DNA of 64,000 nucleotides from Phytophthora quininea (GCA_011947345.1 JAAVTG010001008.1:62001-126000), one strand, 5' to 3'; positions 1 to 12,277 are shown, numbered from the stretch's first letter. The notes: a model not told the origin generated them from the letters alone. Translations and numbers: made by a program.

Positions 1-1955
1 TTGAGGCTGGATGAATTAGACGATTGCATCGAGTTCTGCAGTCGTACCCTGTATATCGACGCAGACTATGTCAAGGCGCTCTCTCGACGGGCGACGGCTT
101 ATCACCGGCAGAAAAACCTCAAAGAAGCAGCCGACGACATGAAACGAGCGTTTGCGCTGGAAGGGGATAACCTCGACATTGTGGAACAGCACTCCATCAT
201 TGTTGGCGACTATGAGGATTCTGTCATCAACAGCGAGCTGGAAGCGGCTTTACACACGAAAAGAAGAACGCTAAGGCCAAGGACATCAACTCACCGGTTG
301 TTGAAGAGCTTCGCTTCTCGTTGGAATTGCTAGAGAAGATTGAGGAGCAGCAACCAGCTCAAGAGCAAGCTGAAGGAGGCTTCCTGCAGGACTCCTGGAT
401 TATATATGATCTTTTATCGCCTTTTATGGAGAGAAATGAGCATGTTCGTGCGAAATTCCGGACGTCAGGCGAGCTGAACAAATTGTGCGACCGCTTTTCA
501 AAAGTGCTAGAGGCAATGGGGTTATTGCGTTCGACTCCAATGATTGATCCGAAGCATCGTCAAAATGACAACGCTATCGTCAGCGCCATGATCAATTGCG
601 CAGCAGCTGCCGTGGCAGACACACCACGCAACCAGATTGTAATGTTTCGTCATGCTGATTTTCCATCACGGATACTTGGAGCTTTACGAAGCAGTGCGAT
701 TGGTGGCCTGTCCTGGATCGTTCAAGCTAGCTTGTTTCGCTTCGTAGAGCAGGTGATGGACTCGAAGAGCTGGAGAAATGCAGTACTCTCGTCTCAGGAG
801 ACCATGACATCGCTCTTCGCAGCTCTTTGCTATCCGATCGACGAACAAAACGTGTCGGGGGATGAACGTGTGTCGAAGAACGCAATCGTCCTTGCAGCGT
901 CAAGTATTTGCTTCACGTTGAGCAGTGAGGCAGCAGGCATTCAGGCATGCCGTACTTGTGGTATTACTTGTCTTGACGCAGTTGCTCACAGTTTGACGAA
1001 GCAGTGCTGTGCAAACTCGGCGGCTTCTCTGCACTATCTGCTGGGTTTTCTGACTAACTTGTCCACCGACGGTACTATCCGCAAGACATTGGAAGGAAAC
1101 AACTGCGAGGACATCCGTCGGAAGATCGTGGCAGTGCTACTCCAAATTGCACAGCAAGCGTCTTGTGAAAATCACGACTACTTGTGCTCTGAACGAGCTC
1201 TGGGTGCATTGCTGAATTTGTCATTTGCCGACAACTCCCAAGTGCGGACACATGATCTGGTTGAGCTTTCGGCTGTGGAGACTGTGGAGAGAATCTTTTC
1301 GTGTGTGAATCTGTCGACGTTTTCTGATGCTGTGCTAGTTTTATCGCGATCAGCGAGTCTTCTCTGTCGTTTTCACACAGTGTGCCAACACGGCAATAAT
1401 GAGGCGACTCAGAGGCATCTCAGCAGTCAGGGCCTCCTCTCGAAGCTGTACTCCATGTGCGAGTATGCCAACACGAGTTTTGGTGGAAGCACGACCGTGA
1501 TCCCGGACGAGTTATGGCAGCTTTGCGCTCAGGTTTGGTGCCATTTCGGTTGGTGTTCTCACCTCCAACCTGTTCGTGCTTTTCTGCGAGAGAAGCAAGC
1601 CGTGCCGCTGCTCGTCCAAGTAGTTGCCCTCGCCAATGATCAAAACGCATACAGCCGACTCAGTAACCAGACGACTGCATGCGAGCGTCTAGTGGGGAAC
1701 ATTGTCAAGGTGTTGATTGGATTGCAGAGCGACCACAATCCGGCGGACTCCCAAACATTCCGGAAGGAAAGGACCATTAACGTGCTGATGAAGTCACTGC
1801 AGACCCTTCCGGATGGACTAGCGCGCAAGAACATTGCCATTTTGCTGGCCAAGTTGTGTCAGGGCGACTCCCAAGTGAAGGAACAAGTCCGCGAACTGCG
1901 TGGGATCGAAATGATGCTGTCGATCAGTCAGTCGCTCAAGCAGCGACCGATTTGA
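1..1955 (+). CDS. TTC12: TTC12-like TPR/armadillo protein (5' partial)
   Basis: The first ~75 codons carry TPR-type helices (residues about 15-50, with A-Y and A-L-E spacing). A long armadillo-like alpha-helical part of ~540 residues follows. It has repeated hydrophobic helices and a C-terminal segment (about 1800-1920) reading ARKNIAILLAKLCQ and VRELRGIEMM, which resembles the end of TTC12. TTC12 is known as a cytoplasmic factor for assembling axonemal dynein arms, which fits a flagellated zoospore. The gene enters from the left edge without a start codon. Near position 255 the frame changes from 1 to 3; the downstream frame continues naturally as EKKNAKAKD, so one base is probably missing there. 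An UNC-45-like TPR/ARM co-chaperone is the alternative. The family call is moderately sure and the orthology less so. Confidence 0.6.
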
Positions 1956-2132
1956 GTTTGCAGCGGAAGGACAATAGCAGCTGACACGTTAACGGATTAA
2001 TACTCCAGGTAGCATTTTTGCAGAATGGGTTTTGTTGCTCGGACATGTCATCATCACTCGAGCAGATGCGATTCGACTCCCACAGCGATGCAGCAACTAC
2101 AGTAGACAGTGTTAAGTATCAGCCTAAGCTGC

Positions 2133-3495
2133 TCAACCAAAACACTTTACTTCTGACCTGACAAACAGCGAGAATGGACGCATGTAGGAGATGACGTACT
2201 TGTGCACGCCAGAATCCTGCGGTCACAAATGGCAGTGCCATCGTCAAAGAATGCCTGGAAACAGCCAGACAATTAACAAACGTACGCCTTCCTTCTCGAT
2301 CTTGAAGAGCGTATAGTTGGTCTTGGAGCAGCGAACGTCTGCCATGGGGTTAATGAATTTCTGTCGAGTGCCCAGTCAGCAAACAAGATCTCCATCGATG
2401 CTGCAGCACCGGCAACAAACCTGGATGTTGGAGCGGTAGATGTCGCTGTTGTCGACCGACGTTGCGCGTCCTCGTAAGAAGTTGAACCGATTCGACTGTA
2501 CACGGGACGAAAAGGATGTTAGAGCTCTGTAAGGCAACGTCGAAAAGTAGCGATCACACCTTGGAGTGTAGGCGAACGGTGAGCTCTTGTTTCCTCGCCT
2601 CTTGCTTGATGTCAAAGTGCACTCGCCCAACAGGTTTCGTGGCCAGGAGCTTGAAGCGCCTCGTATCAGCTGACGGTGTCATGAAAACCTTACCGCCGTA
2701 GCAAGGGTCCATCCAGCTAGTTGTGAAAGCTTCGTCAAGGCTGGGAAGACACATTTTGATGTAAGATCACTGCAGCAAAACAAGCGTCAGCCACTCTCCT
2801 CACCTGAAGCGGAACTTGAATTTGTTGGCCCGCTTGCGAGCAAAGAGGCAAAAGTCGTTCTGACTGTCGTGCACCTGCGGGATGTAGATGCGGAAGAATT
2901 TCGTCCCGTAGCGCGGAACCTGCAAACGCCCCAACAGGTTACCACTTTGGCTTGACTGATCTTTTCAATGTCCTCGTACCTCTTCGCCAGTGGCTAACTC
3001 CATCACTAGGATCGAAAACGTCGGTGGCGTATGGTGCAGGAAGGCCATCGGACCTTTGACGTTATCGTAGTTGTCGTCCTGTTCCTGCAGTCACTAGTCT
3101 GTCAGCCTCCAAACTTTCTCAAGACTTGCTTAGCATAGTCTCTTACCTCATCCGTGGCTGCTTTCGTGTCGGAGCGGGTTTTCTTGATCGGTGCAGTCGG
3201 ACTGCTAGCAGACCGAGCAGGTCTCCCATCCGAGCCCCCGACAGAAGTTGTGGGGGTGGTGGCAATGCGCGTGGCATCGGGTTTGACCCCTGAAAAGTCG
3301 CCACCGTCAGCACGGATGGCTCCTCCTTGCGCGGCTCGTTCACGAACCAGTCCTGGCACTCGTCGCCGTCGCTGTCCGAGTCCTCGAATTCCTGCTGGAG
3401 ACTGCAGGCGGTAACATCTCCCAAGTTACAAGTGTGCATACAAGCCACCGCCCCTACCGATTGGCAAAGTCGCCCATGGCACCGTCCTCCATCAT
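2133..3495 (-). CDS. unrecognised eight-exon gene
   Basis: No family was recognised. The minus strand carries a chain of exons with good GT-AG borders: 3458-3495, 3147-3401, 2980-3084, 2804-2919, 2560-2740, 2421-2495, 2286-2360 and 2133-2216, with introns of about 55-70 nt. Total exon length is 929 nt; one missing base makes 310 codons. The missing base is in exon 2, where the frame moves from a motif reading KEEPSV to one reading FSGVKPDATR. The N terminus is acidic (EFEDSDSDGDE), followed by a Ser/Thr/Pro-rich stretch. A compact, probably beta-rich domain starts at about residue 110, with YGTKFFRIYIPQ, LFARKRANKFKF, FKLLATKPVG and KTNYTLFKIEKEG. The start is the first of two Met codons at 3493-3495. 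The gene is tail-to-tail with the TTC12-like gene and divergent from the ankyrin gene. The 3' end could extend through a further splice near 2150. Confidence 0.5.
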
Positions 3496-3772
3496 CGTGG
3501 CGGCGAATATCTGCAGGCAACGTGAGAGTCCAAGACCGCGTTCGTTCTGGGCGTAACGAAGATAAAGTCAATCGTCGCGCCAAATTCAGTCTGGACTTGA
3601 TGGGGCTTTCTTCGAAGGACCGAGGTGTTATGACCACCACCGCCACCACGTCTCGCTTTCAATGCTACAGATTGAGTGTTCTCATCGCCAATGCTGATGC
3701 TGGTCTTATCCGCTTCCTGTCTATATGAACTTGGAGCAACGGTCTAAATATTGATTGATCTACCATTGCGCC

Positions 3773-5380
3773 ATGCCTCCAGTCCCGGAGAAGCACTACG
3801 AGCTCGTTCGCGACGCGATTTTCGACAACGATCGAGCTCGCGTGGCCGAGTTGCTGACTCTTCCTGGGGTCGATGTGGACCATTTCGACGCTGGCGGCCA
3901 GACGATGCTGCACCTCGCGTGCTTTTGGGGTCGGATGGAGTTGGTCAAAGTGCTGCTGGCTGCTGGGGCGAGTCTCAAGACTAAAAACGCCGCGGGCTGC
4001 ACTGCCTTGGACCTCGCTACCCATTGGGGCCACTCGGCTGTGGCTGAGGTCATTCGACTGCGTGGAGGAAGCAGCGTCTGGGAAGACAAACTGGGAGCTC
4101 TGCAAGTGGAGCTGGAAGACCTGACGCTACGAGCTCAGCACCTCGACCAGCAGAATCAGCACAAGCAAAACCAACTCGAGGCAATGGAACAAGAAGTGCA
4201 GCGACTGCACACGGATCTGGCCGAAGAGAAGAGCTCCCATGTGCTGGCGATGGAGACGCTGCAGCGACTCCGACACCAGATTGCGTCCCAAACGGAGCGG
4301 AACCAGCAGCTCGAAGGAGAGCGACAGAGTCTGCTAGAACAGCTCAAGGGGTCGAGGGTTGCGCTGGCCAACGCCAACCAAGCGACAGAACGAGCCAAGT
4401 CGGACGTGGCAGCGCTGAAAGCTCATCGGGACGACATTCTGGTGCAGATGCAGCAGAGCGTCAAGCAGCAGGAAGACGCAGCGCACAACTGGCAGCGAGC
4501 AGAGACGGCGGCTGCCATGGCCGACTCGCAGCGCAATTTCGCCTTTGCGGAGCGCGACCAGGTGCATCGAACCCAACTGGCCACGCTCTCAGAGCTGCTG
4601 CTAACAACCGAGCGGCTCGGAGCCGCTGAACATGAGCTGACGACGCTCAAGTCTGACCTGGCAGAGCACATTTTCGAGATGAAGCGCGACCAGCGCATTC
4701 AAAAGCATGCAGCTCGAGCTGTAGGATCCGACAAGCCCAGCCAACTTGCAAGTCGTCGACCAAACACGACGACCGTCGCTCCCAACAACGAAGTGGAAAT
4801 GCAGCAACTACTCCAGAAGGCGAAGGCGACACCCAAGAAAATGTTTTCCCTCGCAGCTCGAGGCTACGGGGACCGAATTCGGGTCGAGGAGCACAAGAAA
4901 CTTCGCGATCGGGCCCAACGCCAGCAACAAGTAGAGAACCGATACCGAACCCACGGCTTTCGAGCGCCTGTGGTGGAGGCGGACGCTTTCCAGGAGGAGT
5001 TCGTGTCGACAGTGCGCGCGTTTGCGTCGTCTCGCGACGAAAAGTGGCAGAACCTCAAGCGAGAGCGAGACCGACAAACTCGCTTTGCGACCAACACTTT
5101 GGCGCGACCCATTTCGACTGCACCACAGCCGGATCAAGAGGACACGCCGCTTTTCGGTTTGAATGGGACTTTCAACTACAGTTTGTACAGGAAGTACGCA
5201 CCACCGCTACCTTTAACTGCACACACTTCGGCTCTGAGACCTTCAACGTCCTGCGTGGAGCTGCGAATGCACGCCGATTTCCTACAGGAAGCCAACAAGA
5301 AAGCTGTAGAAGCAAAACTGCAAGCCGAAACGAGCAGCAAAGAGGGACATAAGCCTGGGGTAATGCTGCCACTGGTTTGA
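3773..5380 (+). CDS. ankyrin-repeat/coiled-coil protein
   Basis: This uninterrupted gene encodes about 535 residues. Residues ~10-100 form two to three ankyrin repeats, seen in GGQTMLHLACFWGRMELVK and GCTALDLATHWGH. Residues ~105-330 are a long Gln/Glu/Leu-rich coiled coil. The remainder is basic and low in predicted structure, ending in a second short helical segment. The ATG at 3773 is preferred because the frame upstream has no better start. Function is unknown. The neighbouring TTC12-, CFAP57- and PACRG-like genes suggest a cytoskeletal or flagellar role, but that is inference. The gene is divergent from the eight-exon gene across ~280 bp, which must hold both promoters; I see no clear initiator there. 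Confidence 0.75.
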   Translation: MPPVPEKHYELVRDAIFDNDRARVAELLTLPGVDVDHFDAGGQTMLHLACFWGRMELVKVLLAAGASLKTKNAAGCTALDLATHWGHSAVAEVIRLRGGSSVWEDKLGALQVELEDLTLRAQHLDQQNQHKQNQLEAMEQEVQRLHTDLAEEKSSHVLAMETLQRLRHQIASQTERNQQLEGERQSLLEQLKGSRVALANANQATERAKSDVAALKAHRDDILVQMQQSVKQQEDAAHNWQRAETAAAMADSQRNFAFAERDQVHRTQLATLSELLLTTERLGAAEHELTTLKSDLAEHIFEMKRDQRIQKHAARAVGSDKPSQLASRRPNTTTVAPNNEVEMQQLLQKAKATPKKMFSLAARGYGDRIRVEEHKKLRDRAQRQQQVENRYRTHGFRAPVVEADAFQEEFVSTVRAFASSRDEKWQNLKRERDRQTRFATNTLARPISTAPQPDQEDTPLFGLNGTFNYSLYRKYAPPLPLTAHTSALRPSTSCVELRMHADFLQEANKKAVEAKLQAETSSKEGHKPGVMLPLV

Positions 5381-5570
5381 CTTGGGTTCGTATCTTGATT
5401 GTTACGATTGAGTGGGGAGGAATGGAAGAGGTTGGTGGAAGAAGCGTGATGTTTCCTGCTGCTGATGATAGCAGGTTTTGTGCGTCTAGCAGGATTAGCA
5501 GACGATGGTCGCTCAACTCGCCGTCGTGGTTCGGAAGTTTGTGTCGGTCGCTGCTTTGGAGCGAGCGCTA

Positions 5571-6542
5571 TCACAACGGGCGAGCTTTTCCGTCGAGGCG
5601 AATTACTGCTGGAAGAGCCGACAGGCTTTGCGGAGTTGAAATAGGGGCCAAGTGGACGATCATGCACCCGGACAAGGGATCGAACCTCTCTAGTGGCTGC
5701 TGCTGGTTGAGATGCTGGGCAGCAGCACTCGCAGCAGCATCTCTGGAAGCCTCCAACACCTGAGCAACCTGAACCTGATTGAGCTGAATCAAGGCGGCCA
5801 GTTGTCGAGTTTCCTTGTTGTGCATGGCACGAGTCAATGCCAACGCTTTCTGCGCATCTACGAGCCGCGCTTTCGCCTTCTCCAATTCCCGCCGATTCTG
5901 GAGACGCTCTTCGGAAGCAGCTTCTATCTCCGCCACCAGGTTTCGATGCATCAACGTCGTTTGCGTCAGTTTGGCGCGAAGTTTGTTGCACAGGATGGCG
6001 TCTCCACCGGTAGTTGGACTGCTCTCGAGCACCTCAAGACGACTATGGAGCGCCGAGTTGGCGTGTTGCAGCTCTTGGTTTGCGGCGGTAAGACGACACT
6101 TGTCGCGCTCGAGACCTCGAATGATCTCGTCGTGAACCACCCGCTGCTCGTCCAGTTTAGCGATTGTGAATCGATGCACCAAAGCTGCGAGATCATCTCC
6201 AAAGGCGCCAACGAGCAGCAGCAATTCGTGACATGTGCGCTGGAAAACCGTTCGGGTCAACGCAAAGAGCTCTCTGGCTGCTCTCTCGTGGTGCTCCATG
6301 GCCTCAATGTGGCTCTCAGCGGACTGAGCTCTGTCCAGCGTCTCAAGGGTGTGGTGGAGCGAGCGTTCCTTCCACAGCTGCACGTTCGAGTAGAACTCGC
6401 GAACAAGTTGCGGCCCATTGCCGACCCGATCACTGACAAAGTCTCCGTAGAGTTCTTCGCACTCCTGGCGAAGTTTATCCAGTCGCGTTCGGATCGTCAA
6501 GTGCAGCACGGGAGCAGCACTGGCGTCTGGATCTACTGCCAT
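5571..6542 (-). CDS. coiled-coil protein
   Basis: About 323 residues are encoded, starting at the ATG complementary to 6540-6542. The protein is mostly helical. A conserved-looking N-terminal block (TIRTRLDKLRQECEELYGDF) is followed by coiled coil over residues ~125-265, then a Gln-rich and disordered tail. No family was recognised. Its C terminus is uncertain: the reading frame one base over stays open toward about 5180 and encodes a basic, Ser/Pro-rich tail (for example RPSSANPARRTKP), so a missed base near 5650 could extend the protein by well over 100 residues. The gene is divergent from the CFAP57-like gene, with under 90 bp between the start codons, so the two probably share a promoter. 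Confidence 0.65.
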   Translation of the reverse strand: MAVDPDASAAPVLHLTIRTRLDKLRQECEELYGDFVSDRVGNGPQLVREFYSNVQLWKERSLHHTLETLDRAQSAESHIEAMEHHERAARELFALTRTVFQRTCHELLLLVGAFGDDLAALVHRFTIAKLDEQRVVHDEIIRGLERDKCRLTAANQELQHANSALHSRLEVLESSPTTGGDAILCNKLRAKLTQTTLMHRNLVAEIEAASEERLQNRRELEKAKARLVDAQKALALTRAMHNKETRQLAALIQLNQVQVAQVLEASRDAAASAAAQHLNQQQPLERFDPLSGCMIVHLAPISTPQSLSALPAVIRLDGKARPL

Positions 6543-6629
6543 CCTTGTCGAATTCAAGTGTGAAGAAGACGAAAGGTATTTTTAAAGAGCTCCATGTCCT
6601 TCTGAGTGTACCGGGATCGAGTAGCTGCT

Positions 6630-9600
6630 ATGCGTTCAAGTGATTCTTCTGCATTGACTGAGGCTTTGCCGCCGCCAACGCTGGTGCCCGTGAGCGGCAG
6701 TGGCCTCGATACAACTTTTCGAGACGTCATTTTGCCGTTGGGGCGCTATGAGCTTCTGCTTGCCATCGGAAAATACGTCGTCCTCCAGCACACGCAGAAC
6801 CAGGAGTTGACTTTCGTCACGGGGCACGAGTCTTCACGTCCGCTGGGAGAGATCACGGCAATGGCCGTCTGTGGCAAGCGCCAGCATCTTTCAGTGTGTC
6901 GGGCGGCCGTGAAAGTCGTCGACGGTGTCGACACACGAAGTTCTCCAGCGACCATCTCCGTCTACAGGATCGCGGCAAGAACTGACTCGGCAGCACCAGC
7001 AGCCAACGGTCGACGTGTTTCGCTCCTCAAGACGCTCAACGTGCCTTGGACTGATCGGCTCGTTGGAACCGCGTTATCACTCGATGGGAAACTGGTGACT
7101 GCGCAAGGCTTCAACTCGACTTGGGGTCTGGGGGTTTGGGACTGGGGTCGAGGCCGGCAAGTGGCTCTCACAGACGTGCCGAGTGTCTCGCGTGCTGTTC
7201 AACCCCATCGACATGGCCCAACTGTCCTCGAGCGGAGGCAATTTACTTCGCATCTGGACGCTGTGCCAGTACACGCTCAAGCCCCTCGCGAGCTTCAAAT
7301 CGGGCGATGAGACCAAAATCAAGAGTGTCGTGGCCTATGCAGACCACGCGTGGCTTCCTGACGATGTTTTGGTGGCTCTTCTCGAAGACGGCGACGTGCA
7401 GATGATTGTTAATGCCGAGCTGGTTCAGACACTGCGAGGGGTGCACAAAGGGCTGGGTCGGTTGCTCTGCATGAGTGCACTAAGCAACAACGAGGGGTCG
7501 TAGTGGGCGGAACCCACGGCCTCGTATCTGTCGTCCGCATCGCCTCGAAAATGCTGAAGGCCAACGAGAAGGAGATGCATCTCCAGCGTCGAATGCGAGT
7601 ACCAAACACGTACGAGGCCACCGAGATGACTTGAAGGAGACTGCAGAACTCTAACGTTTTCGCTTGTGTCAACAGTGAGCGAGTTGTCAGCGTCACGACG
7701 GATCCTGCAGCTGCCACGCTGTTGTGTTGCACCGAAACGGGCTACGGAGCGTACGACCTCAGCAATTTGTGTCTCCTACGCGAGGACGACGAGACCATCG
7801 CGATCAATTCCCTGTCATCCACTCCTCTGTCCGAGCAAATGGAGCGACTAAGCGCAGCGTCTCGTCGTCCTTGTTTCGCAGCAGCCTGTCGACTACCCGA
7901 CGGAGACGCAGCTATTCACATGTGGAGTCAAGTGGACTGCCACGAGTGCTTCATTGCTCACCCGCTGGGCCAAGCGCCATCGAGTGTCGATGTCCATCCG
8001 GCAGGCTCTGAAATCCTCGTGACTTTCCCATCCAAGCTGCAGATTTTTCTTGTGCTGCAGGATTCCTTACGACTGGGCTTCGAGTCGCAGCAGAAGCAGC
8101 TCTCGATGGCTCAATACTGCTCCAGTGGCGCATTCTTTGCTGCTGTCCACGCCACCAACAAGGACGTTTTCGTGTATCGAACATTGTCGAGAGCTCAGCG
8201 AGAGCCCCAGCTGGTGGCCGTCTTCAACGACTTTCGCGACAGCCTCGTCAACTTCCGTTGGACTGTACACGACAGCAGCTTCTTCGTCGTGGACGCTCGT
8301 GGAGAGCTACGGCATTGTCGCTTGAATTGGCACACTGGTGGGGAGGTCGAGGATGTGGTGGTGGCTCATAGCTCGACACGAACACTCGCGCCCGCCAATT
8401 CCATTGTAGCTTTTGCTAGCAGCTACGTGTGTCATGATAGCCACGACTACGCTGTGTTTGTGGCCGAGAAACCGGGTCAGAATGGCGCGACACGAGCTGG
8501 TAGCAGTCAGTGTATTCTGCGAGCTTGGGTCAATGGGGAGCTAACGTTTGATGGACTTCACAGCTCCAGCGGCGGTGGTGAAAATGTCGACTATGAAATT
8601 ACTGCCCTGGAAACTGGACCTGGCTTGAGTGGCAGCGCTAGTGACGGCCCCAACCACGCGAATTTGCTTTTGCTGGCACCACAACCGGTGGTGTGGTGCT
8701 TTTCGGCTGGAAGAAAGGTCCCCGACGCAGTGAAGGGGTCGCTACAATTGTGCTTTCAGCTCCAATCAGGCGAGTGGACCTGCACACTGCCCCAGTGGTG
8801 GGGTTATTCTACGCCGCTCGCTCAAGACTTTTGCTCTCGAATGCACAGAATGGAGTTGTGTTGGCTTGCAAGCTCACGCGCGAGGTCTCGAACGACGGCG
8901 AGAATTCTGCAGCTCTGGCTGCCACAATCAGAGACGACCAGAACCTGCACGACGTGTCCATTCATGCCTTTGCAAGCATCTGCCAACCTGAGGAGCTGGC
9001 AGTGTACGACCGCAACAAGATCGAGCTGAGTCGACTTAAGCTGCTGGACCTCGAAGGTGAACTGCAGCAGTTCAAGATGGAGAACGAAATGCTCAGTCGC
9101 CAAGTGAGCGACCAGCGCACGCGATTCGAGACGACGTTGCAAAGCGAGTTGGCGGCCCATGCTCGAACTGCAGAGCAGCAGCAGAAAGCGTTGCGAAAGG
9201 AATTGGACTCGTGCATGGGCGGAGCTATCAACGACCGAGAAGCCAAACTGCGCTCTCTGTCTGAAGACGCTCGATCTGCGCAAGACCACTACCTACTCAC
9301 AACAGAAAAGCTTCAAAGCGAATGCGACTCGCTGCGAGAACAACTGCAGGCCACGAGGCTTGACTTGGAAGACGAGTGCAAAAAGGCTCAAGAACGGGAG
9401 GCTGAGTTGGCATTGGAGAGGAGGAAGCAGATTCGAGACGTGAGACTTGAGTTCGAAAGCACCACGATAAAGCTCTCAAGGGAGCTGGAGACGACGCACA
9501 AGCTTGAGGAGGTGCTCAGACAGCAAGACCAGGACCAACTGGCTCAGATGGGGCTACTAGCGACCTCGATCGACCGCGAAAAGGAAAAAGGCGCCTTACA

Positions 9601-10786
9601 GCTAGCGAGTGACCATGGCAAGATTGCAGCCCTCAACCAGGAAGTCAAGATGTTGCTTGGGGCTCTAACGCAAAAGGATGGCGAGCTGCAGCAGATGAAC
9701 GCTGACTACGACGAGCGACTGCGCGATCTCGACGTGCTGCGTGTGAAACTAGCGGACGAGAAAGCTCTGACCAAGAGGTTGATTCGTGAGAAGGACGAGA
9801 GTGCAGCTCAACTAGCTGAGCAACGTCGCCTCTATGAAAATCTGCAGCGTCTGGACGGTGTGCATCGGTCGCAACTGGAGCTGCTTCAGAAGCATTTGCT
9901 GCCAAAAGACCGCGAACTGGCACAAATGCAGCAGCATCTGACCCAACTGCACGACACGAACCAGGAGATCGTGATTCAGGCCAACATCAGCGACCGACTT
10001 CGAGCCGAGACGTCTTCACTAGCTAAACGGCAGGAACGCGACCTGGAGACGGCACTGAAGCGGCTGGAACGAGTCCGCCACTCCATTGTGGTGCTACAGG
10101 AAGAACTGAGCGAGCTCGTCCGCAAAAGCGCAGTACAGGAGAAGAGTACGCTCGTGATCGAGATCGGTCGCTTGCACAAACGAATGACTCGGCAACTTGA
10201 TGCTCTGCAAGCGCGCGGCGATTCTGCGGATGAAGTCAACGCTGAACTGCATCGTCAAAATCACTTCTTGCTGCAGAACAAACACTCACTGCGTCGACAA
10301 GTGGAGGCTGGTAAACAAGAAAAACACAAGCTGGCGTCGGCATTGTCCTTCCAGAACGCAACTCTCCTGAAAGAACTCAACACACTTCGACACGCGAACA
10401 AGGAATTGGACCGGAGACTTCGACGGCACGATGAGCTCAGAGGCAAAGCTGCCGATACAGCTCGAAGCGTCCATTCATCGCCAGTGGAAGTGGCAGCAAA
10501 GCACCAGGTTCCTGAGACCAATGAAGAGCCAGGAGAAATCGATGGGCGCCAATCGACAGCCATGCCGCCGACAGAGTTGAAAGCCCTTTCACGTCAAGAG
10601 CCACAGGAAGCAACAACACCGCCAATAGGAGGAGAAATGAAGCGAAAGCTCGTCCGCGACCAAAATCTGCAGCGCCAGGACACTCGCGTAGAAGTTCCTT
10701 GTTGTAGGATCAACAATAGACGAGTTCATGGGAAAGCGCTCGATTTGTGGTATTACTCTCGGCCAATGCCCGGACTGCTGTGTTAG
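6630..10786 (+). CDS. CFAP57: CFAP57-like WD40/coiled-coil flagellar protein
   Basis: The N-terminal ~700 residues are WD40-type blades (for example GVWDWGRGRQVALTDV, VLFNPIDMAQLSSSGGN, LLRIWTL, FRWTVHDSSFFVVDARGE). A ~600-residue coiled coil starts near 9030 and ends in a disordered tail. This layout and the blade order resemble CFAP57 (WDR65), an axonemal protein of the inner dynein arm region; CFAP43/44-type proteins are the alternative. One intron is clear at 7610-7675, joining PNT to ERVVSV. The frame changes at about 7175, 7497 and 8680. The last two are each repaired by one more base in a G or T run, so I treat them as sequence errors rather than decay. The stop codon lies one base from the stop of PACRG on the other strand. 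Confidence 0.75.
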
Positions 10787-10787
10787 A

Positions 10788-12038
10788 TTAGCCGACGCAC
10801 ACGCTCTGGTAGGTCGGGACGAGGTACTTGATGTTGATGAAAGCGTCGTCGCCACCATGCGACTCCATGATCTCGAGCGTCTGCTGGATGAGATCGCCGA
10901 GGTTCAGTTGCTTGCGCTGCCCATAGTCGATAGCATCGCCGATGTTATCTGCATCAGTCATAACATCGTGAGAATGCGTACAAGACACTTCATAGCGATA
11001 ACCTCGTCGCTTACCATTCTTGCGGATGAAAATGTTGAGCACTGGAAGAATCTGTCGGTAGTACGGCACCAGCGCCTGGCCGATCAGCCCCGGTCCACTA
11101 CCGGGCATTGCTGCCGACTCGCACGTCACCATGAGCTGCAGAATGTGCAGCGTCTTGACCAGAATGCCAGCGTTTCGGGTGTTGAGTGCGTCTAGCAAAA
11201 TACAAGAGAAATCGAAATGAGTTTAAAGTCCCGACAAGGGAAATGGCATCCCACGTACTTTTGATGGGGATAATGAGCTGCGGAATCACCGGCAGCACCT
11301 TGTTGCTCGCATTGATAAGCATGTCCTTGATGCCTTGTTCTGACAGGAAAGCGTAGGGCTCTTCGACCTCTCGAAGGCCATCGAAGAAGATCGGCAGGTA
11401 GTGGTGGAAGTCGAGCTGCAAAATGGCCATAACGACCGTCATGAATTAGGTCGCTCATTGTCTTGAAAGTCCTACCTTAGTGATGTCAACTTTCCAGGCG
11501 ACCATGTTGCGCACACCGCCGTGGTCGATCTGGATCGGCAGATCGCCGCGCTCATAAAATCTGTCGATCGTTCAAGGCAAAACTGGTGAGCTTCTTACAG
11601 CACAAGCAGCTACCGATTGGCCACTCGACATCTCACCTTCTGAACGAAGTGTCGGGTGGATTGGATCGCTCCCTGAAAGCTGCGGGCTGTTGGTGGCGCG
11701 AGCGTGGAGACACCACCTCACTCTTCAGCGACTTCTCCAAGTCGACGGTGCCTCCTGTCCCCTGGCCCTTCCGGAGAAAGCTATCGGCCGTGTGCGGCTT
11801 GGACAATCTCGACACGGAGAAGGCGCTGATGTGCTGCGAGTCGTCCACTTTGTCGTTAGCTGTGCGTCGCTGTCGTGGGCAAAGAGTTGACGCTTAGGCT
11901 TGAAAATGGTAACACAAACAGTAGCAGCTCTTTCGGTACCTTTGGGGCGGCGGTCGTGTCGAAGCAGCTCCCGGTCTCGGGCAACGTGACAGCCTTGGGC
12001 ACGATCCGAGTGCTGACGTTTGGAATGCGGCCCGACAT
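10788..12038 (-). CDS. PACRG: PACRG (parkin co-regulated gene protein)
   Basis: Six exons give an intact frame: 11940-12038, 11637-11869, 11476-11560, 11259-11415, 11015-11191 and 10788-10948, for 303 residues. Family signatures run in order: [66 protein letters not shown] and [17 protein letters not shown] binds the inner junction between the A and B tubules of doublet microtubules in cilia and flagella. The N-terminal ~110 residues are variable, as in other species. An upstream in-frame Met at 12062 is possible. It is convergent with the CFAP57-like gene, with only one base between the two stop codons. Confidence 0.95.
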
Positions 12039-12277
12039 GGTTTGCAGCGAGCGGGAAGGCACACGACAGACCGACTAATCCAGCGCTGGTAGACGGCGCT
12101 GCTCTCTTTCTCAAAGTGGTTGTCGACAAACCGCTCCTTGCAGATAAATAAAGACGCCGCAAGACGCCAAGACACGCCAAGATGGCCAAGGCAGGCTCGA
12201 TAAAAATGGAGGCGCGTTGCGTCTCGTCTTATGCGGTTCATACATTTAGTGCAAAGCAGGCGACGTCGGTCTCAGCG

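Noticed and set aside
5176..5991. 271-codon minus-strand frame overlapping two genes
   Set aside because: The part overlapping the ankyrin gene is a shadow. Only the Ser/Pro-rich stretch at about 5400-5650 might be a real tail of the coiled-coil gene, and this is noted there.
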